Of a DNA stretch of 64,000 bases, positions 55,736 through 64,000 are shown one piece after another. Position numbers and translations under genes: made by a program. Within the stretch, counting starts at the first letter, position 1. Each line of letters starts with the position of its first letter. Source of the stretch: Diphasiastrum complanatum (Eukaryota; Streptophyta; Lycopodiopsida; Lycopodiales; Lycopodiaceae); assembly GCA_029204225.1 (NCBI GenBank), contig CM055104.1, forward strand, positions 20,365,761-20,429,760, in the 5' to 3' direction. The notes beneath the pieces were generated by a model. That model was not told the DNA's origin. It was given only the letters and a program-made list of their open reading frames with translations, and did no database searches.

Positions 55736-56067
55736 TGTGAAGAATTGCCAAAAATTGGCAAATCTAGCTTGATAAAAAACCATGTAGAATAGTGTAAATT
55801 GTGTACACAAGTGGGTCCCACACATGTGAGGCCATGATGCCATGTGGTAAACCCATCCTAATGTAGGTTAGGTCAAGTCAAGAGAGTTGGTCATGTCTAT
55901 TTGGTGGTCATCCCTACTTTATAGGACCTACACCTAAGTTTAAGGTGAAAATTTGACCAACTAGCTACCTACCAAGCATAACTCTAGGATCTAGGCTAGG
56001 GTTTCATTTTAGGGCAAGAAGGGTGAGTTAACTTCCTTATTACATGCTGGAAATCCACCTAACTTCA
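55736..56067 (+). mobile_element. LTR fragment, inverse copy of 40853-41178
   Basis: Starts TGTGAAGAATTGCC and includes CACACATGTGAGG near 55815. The end at 56067 is a truncation. Confidence 0.8.
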
Positions 56068-56524
56068 AGGGAACTGATGAATGATAGTCTTTTGAAGTTG
56101 TCCTAGAAGTTAGAGCCAAGACAGAATTTTTCCTAAGTGTAATCTGTTCAAACAAAGTAGATGAAAATTGAATAAACTTACACTTTACAAATAAATTCTG
56201 AACAATAAATAATGTTTTGGCTGCACAAGTGCCAAACTGCCAGTAAGTATATGTACAGAAAGCTTTACGTTCACGGGATTTGACTCTGTCCTCTAGATTG
56301 TGCTTGATTTCTACAAAATAACTTGAAAAATTTTGCTCCCAATCGGTGTATATACTGTACAACTCTATTTAACAACAGACTTGCGTCGTCAAATTTCTCA
56401 ATATTTGCACGACCATCTGGTAAGTATAACTTGAACTCTGCATGCCGCCTCCAAAATTTTTGTTTCAAATCGCTATGCTTCAAAAATTGGTACTCCTTTA
56501 TCCGGATGCACTCTAGCACATACA
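56068..56524. other. Unassigned sequence
   Basis: Frames on both strands overlap at 56323-56525; none carries a known motif. Confidence 0.35.
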
Positions 56525-57060
56525 TGAAGGTGGAGCCTATGTACAGTTCAACTAACCCGAATGGCGAAACTTTAAATTTTCCCTGGATTATGGCCCAACA
56601 TAGACAACCATTTTGTTCTATGCTAAGTTGGTCCCATAACCAGAGCCAAGTGGACCAGTTATTTCAATCTATGTGCAATTTTAGAAGAGAAAAAAATTGA
56701 GAGAATAGTTTTGTTCTTCCGAGGAAAGGCTTTATCATGGTGGCATGATTTTCAATCCAAACCTACTACATGGGAAGAATTCAAAGAAGTATTCAGAAAG
56801 TCATTTGTGGTTGTGGACAATTTAGACTAGTGTCAAAGATTTGTGAGTTGCAAAATGGGTACACAGAGCTTAGACTCTTACCTGCAAGAATTTTTAGACT
56901 TGTGGAACAAAGTTCCATCATTCGATGCAAAACTGGCACTTTGGTAGTTTATCTTAGGTCTGCCAGCTTATCATCAATATGAATGTAAGCAAAACATGTT
57001 TTAGACTTTCGAGGATGTAGTACGAGTCGCGAAAGGTACAATAGAACTCTTAAGGAGCAT
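56525..57060 (+). mobile_element. Gypsy gag fragment
   Basis: In changing frames: 'FFRGKALSWWHDFQSKPTTW', 'EEFKEVFRKSF', 'SLDSYLQEFLDLWNKVPSFD', 'FEDVVRVAKG', typical of Retrotrans_gag. Confidence 0.75.
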
Positions 57061-57840
57061 TTGAATCATCTTAAGACTGTCTTGAGAATTCTCAAAAGAG
57101 AAAAATTATTTGCTAAAGAATCTACATGTGAGTTCTCTAAGCATGAGTTAGTATACCTCGGTCATAAGATCACCCTAGAAGAGCTGAAGATAGACGAGAG
57201 CAAGGTCAAGACAATGCCTGAGTGGCCGATACCGAAGACGGTTAGAGAAGTTAAATCATTTTTTGGTTTTACTATTTTATTTCGTAAGTGAATTGAGAAA
57301 TATGCAAAGGTAACAATGTCTCTTAATAATCTGACTAAAGGCAAAGTTAATAAGAAAAAGAAGAAAGGTCAATCTAGTCTACCTATTGAGTGAAATGAAG
57401 AACTGAATCAATGTTTTGAGAAACTCAAACATATGGTTGCTTCAGCTTCTGTTTTACAGATTGCGAATCCAGATTTACCTTACATTGTACAAACTAACGC
57501 AAGTGATTCGGCGATAGGAGCGGTTCTTTTACAAAATGATAGGTCGATATCGTTTGAAAGCAAGAAACTTACCGAACCTCAGTTGCATTATACAACTCAT
57601 GAAAATGAATTATTTGTTGTGATTCATGCACTTAAAACTTGGAGGCATTACCTTTATAGTAGTCAGTTTATAGGGTGTATAGATCACCAGTCTCTAAAGT
57701 ACTTTTGCAATCAACATGATTTGAGAGGTCGTAAAGCTCATTGGGCTGAGCTTATGTAAAAATTTGATCATGAAATCCAATATGTCAAAGACAGCTCTAA
57801 CCAAGTTGCAGACACTCTTAGTTGGGTTGGTAAATTAAAA
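57061..57840 (+). mobile_element. Gypsy RT end and RNase H fused to gag
   Basis: 'LNHLKTVLRILKREKLFAKE', 'YLGHKITLEELKIDESKVKT' (RT thumb), 'YIVQTNASDSAIGAVLLQND', 'LHYTTHENELFVVIHALKTW', 'FIGCIDHQSLKYF' and 'KDSSNQVADTLS' (RNase H). It follows gag with no protease, RT palm or active site between, so about 1.5-2 kb was deleted. The Asp of the first RNase H motif appears as Asn (QTNAS for QTDAS). Confidence 0.88.
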
Positions 57841-58009
57841 GAACTTTCATTTACCTAGATTTTCACTAATCTATATCTTTCATTGAGAGAAAAGTGTGAA
57901 ACAGATTCTCATTTTGTTCGCATTTAGAAAATGGTTGAGACTAGGAAAAATGAAAATGGAATAGAAATTAGCTCGATAGCATAGTTCATAATTAGCACGT
58001 GCTTATGAT
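57841..58009. other. Pol end/junction, unassigned
   Basis: Short sequence with weak similarity to gypsy integrase start; not assignable. Confidence 0.3.
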
Positions 58010-58160
58010 CCACATCTAACACTAACCATTAACACTACTCAAGCAATGATAGATCTTACTCTTTTCTCTCTCTCTTTCTCTCTCACAAAAAGTATAATAA
58101 AGATAAACTCCAACAAGCATCAAATCCAACAATTAGCAAATCCAAAAACCTAGGGGTGTG
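58010..58160 (-). mobile_element. tRNA-Asp family LTR fragment
   Basis: 'GAGAGAAAAAGAGAGAG', 'TATTATACTTTTTGTGAGAG' as in the 33156-33892 LTR, minus strand, lying downstream of the third-ORF piece at 58200-58720. Confidence 0.7.
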
Positions 58161-58199
58161 TTTATCCCTAGGATATCACTAGAATCCAATAATATGTTT

Positions 58200-58720
58200 G
58201 GCAATACTGTGGTAGCAGCAGTAGTCTAGATCCAACAAGTTTTCCAGATTTGCTTTGAAGGTTGGCTTGTAGATCTTCTTCTTCAAAAATATCTTCACCC
58301 TCGGATCCTTCTAGGACTTGCGTGTCGAATTGTCCGGTGTCTGAAAAACTTGCTCTATTTGTTGGCCTTGCTGAAGTGGTGGTGCTAAATCAAAAGTCTC
58401 GAAAGCTTTCTAGAAATGATTGAATCCTATTCCGGAGGAGTTGGGATTAAAAGGTCCGGGGCTCAACGACATCACAAGTGCTCATCTACCTATAAAAGAT
58501 CGGAATCATCGAACATATCCATAAACTTCTGTGTGGACGGGGACATGGCAATAGAATGTGGGGGTGAGACGACTTGGGTAACTCTGATTGGAATTGAGGA
58601 CCCAATGGTCACAAATGGCCCTTGTGAGGAAGTGGAGGCAAGGGTAGTACTAGAGGATGGGGGGATCAACGAGAAGCCATAAGGAGTATAGGCACAACTG
58701 ACGATGGTTGTTCAATATGA
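58200..58720 (-). mobile_element. Third ORF fragment after integrase
   Basis: The minus strand reads a Ser/Pro-rich linker (including 'EQPSSVVP', cf. 'PPSSVVPSLL' at 40000), the acidic motif in 'MFDDSDL'-like form near 58510, and 'EGSEGEDIFEEEDLQA' near 58290 (cf. EGFEDEDIFEEVEV). Badly decayed. It confirms the order integrase - third ORF - LTR. Confidence 0.6.
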
Positions 58721-58799
58721 TGATGAAACGCGAGAGGTGAGTGGGGTGAAACAATCACAACAAAATTGTAAAACAAAAAAAGTAAAAGTGAGTAGATCT

Positions 58800-59790
58800 T
58801 CAATCACACTGGTAGATATGGCTACCAAAACTTGTGTAATCGACTGCCATTCACTGGGGTATCAAATCTTCTACCATCCAGGTGTTCCAAAATAACTGCT
58901 CCGTACGACAATATTTTCTTCACTTTGTATGGTCCTTCACTTGTAAATTTCAATTATCCTTTGATCAATTTTGTTTTGTACATCAAAGCTAGATCTCTTT
59001 CCTTCACATCTTTCATGACATTCCTTGCGACAAATTTTTTTTGATGCTAGTGCATGAACTGCCATCACTCTGGTCACAAAGTTTATGCAAAGCCTCATGA
59101 CACAGTTGTAAAGATTCAGCATCATCCAACCAAATCGTTGCTGCTATGCATAAAGATGGTACTAAAAATTTGATTAACATAACAACATCTTGACCATAGA
59201 CCAGTTGAAATGGTGTCTGATTTGTACTAACTTTATAAGCTGTTCTGAATTTCCATAATGTTGCATGAATTTTATGTTTCCAATTAGAACGACTTGCTTT
59301 CACTATCTTTGTCATAATATTGCAGAGAATCTTGTTGGAAGATTCTACTTGTCCATTACCCCTCGGATAATACGGAGTACTAAACCGATTAATAACAAAA
59401 AAAAAGTCTTTCAACAGACACTTGATTGTTTCGTTGACAAAATGCATTCCATAATCACTCACGATCTCAACCAGACACCCAAATCTAACAATGATATTCT
59501 CATATAGAAATTTAACCATAGTCTTTGCATCTGCAACACGAACTGCTCTTGCTTCGACCCACTTGGTAATATAATCTGTCGCTATGATGATATATATGGC
59601 TTGAGTACCTCTTGCCATAGGATGAATAGGACCAACATAATCAAGTCTCTATTTTTCAAACGATACTTGAGCCAAAATCGGATGTAACGGCTCATAGTTT
59701 AGTTTCTAGGGCGACGTGCTCGTTGACATACATCACATGACTGAATATATTTCTCTGTATTCTTATGAAATGTAGGCCACCAACATCTTG
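58800..59790 (-). mobile_element. Gypsy integrase core and C-terminal domain
   Basis: 'QAIYIIIATDYITKWVEARA' (first Asp), 'GCLVEIVSDYGMHFVNETIK' (second Asp), 'YYPRGNGQVESSNKILCNIM' (Glu), 'TAYKVSTNQTPFQLVYGQDV', then 'EGPYKVKKILSYGAVILEHL' and 'DGRRFDTPVNGSRLHKF'. The D-D-E triad is readable in one frame of 201 aa (59618-59013). Upstream 'HPILAQVSFEK' is the linker from the zinc finger. Confidence 0.92.
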
Positions 59791-59859
59791 ATTATAAGAG
59801 GCTTTTGAACAATGAATCAGATGACAATTTTCCACCTCCCATTCCATCATGTGAAAACG

Positions 59860-60072
59860 TGATTAGATCAGGCTATATATACTGGATTTTAGGGCTTTGG
59901 CCTCAAATCCTATTGGCCAATCTCCACCTCCCTTATCGTTTGAAATTCAAATTTTGAGGAGAGCCCTTTTTATTTCACTAAGTTGACTATTAGGCCTTGC
60001 GACATTAAAAGTCCCACAAAAAGGCCTAAATTCCTTTTATCAACTTCTAACAAATCAAATAACTATGTGATG
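59860..60072 (-). mobile_element. tRNA-Asp family LTR (U3) fragment
   Basis: Minus-strand match to the U3 of the family: 'TAGGCCTTTTTGTGGGACTT', 'TTAATGTCGCAAGGCCTAAT', 'CCAATAGGATTTGAGGC'. More diverged than the other copies. Confidence 0.7.
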
Positions 60073-60078
60073 AGGTGC

Positions 60079-60313
60079 TACTCTTGGTGGTTGTGAGACT
60101 GACATTCATGCTTTACGAGATATTTTGGATCTTTATCCTGACTGGGTCATCTTACAAATTGATGTTGCTAATGCTCTCAACTACGTTTCTCGAGTGGCTA
60201 TATTTCAAGAACTTCATGGTGCTCATGATACGCTAACCTTGCTCATTGCTTTTGTGCACTGCTTCTATTCGAAATTTTCTCCTTTATACTTTAGTCATGC
60301 TTCGTATAAGTGA
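60079..60313 (+). mobile_element. LINE reverse transcriptase fragment
   Basis: 'LGGCETDIHALRDILDLYPD', 'WVILQIDVANALNYVSRVAI' (RT box with the first catalytic Asp; usual D-x-x-NAFN), 'FVHCFYSKFSPLYF'. A 3'-cut fragment of a non-LTR element of the kind often annotated in green plants. Frame open to 60313. Confidence 0.75.
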
Positions 60314-63300
60314 TGTTACCATCATTTCTTCTATGGAGGAAAGTGTTAAAAATCAGTTTTGATCTGAAGCATTTTATGCAAGCTCTAAATGTGATATTGT
60401 AATTAGTGTAGAGTTGATTAGCTTTATTTGGTTGTTATCGGGACGTGACCCACTATCGCCATATCAGTTGGGCACTGATCCCGTAGCTGGCTACTTGGGT
60501 TAGCCGAGTAGCCATACTGGTAGGAAATTAGCCTGCACAATGGTTTTTGGTTTTGTTATGCTATACTTGAGTGTGGACAGTCGTTTGGCACAACGTGGTT
60601 GCATGGGTATGCAAAGAGCAGTGATGGAGAGCCATAGCAATTTATAGGATTCGATTGGTTGGAAAATGGAAGAAATTTGAAAAATTTCCAATTTCGTGGG
60701 TTGTTGATGGATTAATGAGAAAATCAGCTTGTTTGCAGTCAATATCACACCAATCAGATAGCTATAAATTGCATCAGATGCCTTGAGGTGGGGCGACCTC
60801 AGCCAGGTAGGGAGTTGCAAGAGAAAACTCAGGGAACGCCTGAGTGGAGCCCAAGAAATCTCTCTTTGTTTCTAGCTAGGGTTTTACAACACAAAGTTGT
60901 GGATCTTTCCCTACATAGTGTGCTTCTGGATGCTGTAAAAAGTAGCAGATGGGCGCCCTAGCATTATGAAGCAGCACCTAAACAACCCTGGGCGGCCGTG
61001 GATAGAGAAGTGTGCTAGATCTGATTTTCTACTAGCAGCCACCATAGCTACTTGTGAAGAAAGCTTGCTGCAAATAGAGAGAGATTCGGGGAGCAATTTG
61101 GGCCATCGGATGGGTAGTGGCCATTGGATGGAAAGTGAAGGGGACTTGAAGTTCAAATGAGGCCTTCTCTTCATTAAAAATTTTCAAAAAGGGGCTGAAG
61201 GGACCCGACATTTAAGCTCATAATTCTTCATCAAAAAAACTTCAGATTGAAGTTTCAGTTCAAAATGCAAGGGATACCTTTGGAAGGACCTATCCTTGGC
61301 TAGAGGGCACCTGTTTTTGGTCATCCTTGGGCCAAAATGACCCCTGAAATTGGCTTCTCAAAGCCAGAAGATAGAGTGACATCATAGAGCAGGGAGAAAT
61401 GTGTTGCGAGGGGTTTTCGTCACCATTCTATCAAGCGAAGTGCGGGTGACCTAGTGATGGGCCAGATTCGCCATTTAAATATCGTAGGGCCAAATTTGGG
61501 GCAATTTTTGGCTGGTGAAACCTGCTACAGGGTGGTACAATAAGACATTATCACTTCAAAATCATTATTGATTACTTCTGGCAGGGTAACAGGGTGTTTG
61601 GAAGCAGTAAATGCGGTATGGGGGCGAATGATAGCGAAATTGTGTGGAGAAAGCTATTATTGGCAACAAAAGTGTAGTTTGGCGGTGTGACTACTCATCA
61701 TTGGCGACAAATTTGAGAGGGCAAGCAATCACAAGTGAGAGGTAGGCATGGTATGCTGGTTACAGGTGAAAAATCTCATGATCAGGTTTAAATCTTGGAG
61801 TTCGAACCGACCCAGGTGGCGTTTTGGAGGAACGCTCTCACAGGCATGATTGGCAGTGATAGTGTCGAGTCAGGTGATAGCTGCATTGACACACACATCT
61901 GTAGCTTGGAAATATCTCATTCGGAGGGAAATATGGGCTAGCTTGAAGGTACACACATATTGGCGGTCACATGTGATGGAAGTACAAGGTGATGCCAGTT
62001 GGAAGCCATTAGGCAAGATATCATACTTGCATTGGACGGAACTGTGTGTGGGACACACGAAGGATGAAGAACAGGTCAGTAATCACACTGTGGATGCTCT
62101 TGGTGAGTGGTGAGTGTGATGATTTTGCCATTTTGCAGCTGGTAAGTCCTTTCAAATCAAGTCATTGTAGCTGTGGAACAGTGTATCAGGTTTGTCATCA
62201 GGGAGATACACTTCAACTGCCTATTCTAGGTAAGTCAAGTCAATTTTTTATTGCATCAAGGATGTAGATTCCAGTGATAGCAGGGTGTAGATCGTTTGGT
62301 TTGAGCCATATACACATGAGGGATATTGGCATATCACATCATGTGAGGGACTTGATGGTGGCTTTGAAGTCTACATCTCAGTGTATCTCAGGGAATGGTT
62401 TGGAATCATTTCCAGGAGCAGCTTGGGAGAATATTGGTGGGCACTACAAGGTAGATGCTCATATCTTTGTGATCAGGGATGGCATTGCGATACCTGATAG
62501 GGATGGACTGCAGGGGATGATATGGGATGATCATCAGAGGGCATCTATCTCATATTGGACTTGAGTCATTGGACATGCTTACAAGTGGGATTCATGATGG
62601 AATTAGGAAGCTGCAAATGCAAATGGGCAAAGCATGAAGCTTTGGGAGCCAACTCTAGGATGGAGAGCTGAAAAATAAGAAGGTATTTGTTTTAGTTGGC
62701 TTTCAAACTATGAATCCACAATGTACATATATGCTGGGGAATCTCAAAGAAAATGTGCAATTGACTTGTTTTCAATATTGTTATTAGTTTCTTCTGTGGA
62801 TGATTGTTATTTATGCTCCTAGATATTCTGTGGTGCTCTAATTGATGTGTATGTTGCCTTGTTGGTATCTTGAACTTGTCCTACATGTGTTACTCATTTT
62901 CTGTTCTAAAGCTAAGAATTGAAGGTTAAAGAAGAGTTGTGGGAAGAGATCGAGAGAGAGCTTTAGTGGTGAAGACTTAAGAAGGATCGTGACCATAAAT
63001 CGGAGCAAGAGGTCAACAGAAGAATGCATCAGCAAGAAGCCGTAGCAAAATATCAATACAAGGAATGGAGTGCTTAACCCTGGTTAGGTCATAGCTCCAA
63101 GGGAAGCGCACAATAGATGCAAGTTTCTACCTCTTTTGCCTGCAACATGTTGCTATTGTTGTGTAGCTCCTTCATGAGTTCTTTCTATTTTGTTGTCCTT
63201 AAGAGTAACGATGAACATTTGTGTGACTCTCTTTCATGATTGCTCACTGGTTGTAAAATATCTGATGGTGCTTTATCATGAAAAGTAAGTTTATTAATTC

Positions 63301-63436
63301 CTACTCTGTATCACTTGTGATAAGTTCTCTCCTTTTATCACTTTTGATTCATTTCTTTGTCAATCTTGCAATGACATTCGAAGTTTAAACATTATCTTAG
63401 TTATAATGTTTTAATTTTTTTTTATAAAGATAAATT
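60314..63436. other. 3.1 kb without recognisable genes
   Basis: More G-rich + strand than the rest of the window, with many GTG/TGG words at 61550-62570. A B-box-like AGTTCGAACC stands at 61799-61808 without a matching A box. Open frames (60911-61174, 61850-62113, 62274-62564) lack motifs. It may be an old LTR element, but no repeats within the window support that. Confidence 0.4.
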
Positions 63437-63707
63437 TTGATAACAACACCCAAAAAGATGTCGATGGTGCTTCCTTCGATAATGAAATATTTTTTTGGAG
63501 AGAATATTTCTCCTGGCAAATTAAATATTGTCAACATTGAGGTAAATCTGTTCTGGATGTATGTATATGTTCGATGTTTAATTGAATTTGTTTCTAATGT
63601 TGTAGAGCCCTCAACAGAATGACTCGTTCAGCTGTGATTGGTACATGCTCTTTAATGCCAACCGTTTTTTTGAGGGATCTAATTTTCAAGGTCGATCTTG
63701 CAAAGGT
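63437..63707 (+). CDS. Possible Ulp1/C48 cysteine-protease exons, partial
   Basis: Exon A ends 'ISPGKLNIVNIE' at GAG/GTAAAT (about 63540). After a 65-nt intron ending TTGTAG, exon B (63606-63707) reads 'SPQQNDSFSCDWYMLFNANR', 'FFEGSNFQGRSCK', then GTAATT. The two exons join in phase 0. PQQ-N-D-x-F-x-C-D is the catalytic-Cys block of Ulp1-type SUMO proteases (usual PQQ-x-N-x-x-D-C-G); Gly after Cys is Asp here. His and Asp blocks are not visible upstream, so this may be a degraded copy, possibly carried by a DNA transposon, or a gene continuing to the right. Confidence 0.4.
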
Positions 63708-64000
63708 AATTTCCAATAAAACGCATCTATTTCTTGTGTTCAAGATCCACTCTAATGTTTATGAACTTATGATTCATAATATGTAGGCATGTTGATTTTA
63801 AAGCCATAATATAGTTCTAATTTACATTTGTTTCAAGGTCTTATGCTTAAAAGGTGTTTTTTTTAATTTTTTCAAATCCATGGAGTCCAGCAAACCTATC
63901 ATAACTGCTAGAAGAATGCCAAATCTTTGTATGCACTTAATGCACTTCAAGAACGATGAGTAAATTGTTGCGACAATTTTTTACTTGCGACTAAACACAT
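63708..64000. other. Intron or intergenic, nothing seen
   Basis: AT-rich after the putative donor at 63708; no further exon recognised before the window ends. Confidence 0.35.

Noticed and set aside
61799-61808. B-box AGTTCGAACC as a tRNA or SINE
   Set aside because: No A box or tRNA-like fold at the expected distance.

Overview
This is nuclear DNA of a land plant with a large, repeat-dominated genome. The evidence is spliced plant genes with GT-AG introns, a U1 snRNA locus, and remains of plant Ty1/copia, Ty3/gypsy and LINE elements covering most of the window. Nothing in it is bacterial or organellar. A seed-free vascular plant or a gymnosperm would fit the density of decayed retroelements and the long TE-filled introns, but the sequence alone does not fix the species.

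Host genes are few. At 2774-3370 (+) are the first two exons of a 2-oxoglutarate/Fe(II) dioxygenase of the feruloyl-CoA 6'-hydroxylase type. They have a reading-frame mismatch at the splice junction and no catalytic third part. From 15220 down to 4183 (-) lies a split SFR2-type gene (SENSITIVE TO FREEZING 2, galactolipid galactosyltransferase, GH1 family). Six exon pieces can be placed, the introns are stuffed with retroelements, and the exons for the C-terminal quarter, with the catalytic nucleophile, are not in the window. About 250-300 bp upstream of its ATG is a tandemly duplicated segment with a perfect palindromic G-box. At 22203-22340 (+) is a U1 snRNA-like gene or pseudogene that lacks the usual stem-loop II. 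At the right edge (63437-63707) two small exons resemble the catalytic-cysteine part of a Ulp1/C48 protease.

The remainder is a mosaic of retroelements: a LINE ORF1 remnant (1-960), copia fragments (4.7-6.3, 7.0-7.6, 12.0-13.9, 16.1-18.6, 19.3-20.6, 23.5-26.8 and 42.7-44.2 kb), a chromovirus with RT and RNase H deleted (28.5-32.4 kb), a non-chromoviral gypsy element (49.5-53.8 kb), a non-autonomous LTR element with a tRNA-Met primer site (45.9-49.5 kb), and several gypsy RT/RNase H/integrase pieces (5.7, 18.8, 54.7, 56.5 and 59 kb).

The most unusual system is one LTR family with a tRNA-Asp primer site and LTRs of about 740 bp. In two copies the end of the integrase is followed by a third coding region, then by the LTR or a piece of it. 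That region encodes a long protein: an N-terminal globular part, a Ser/Pro-rich linker with a conserved acidic motif, a long coiled coil and a C-terminal globular part. I do not recognise it as gag, pol or env. Pieces of it occur at 35.6-38.5, 39.3-42.6, 44.2-45.1 and 58.2-58.7 kb. The same family forms a 2.5-kb palindrome at 32.46-34.97 kb, and a solo LTR of another family has landed inside one copy of the coiled-coil gene.
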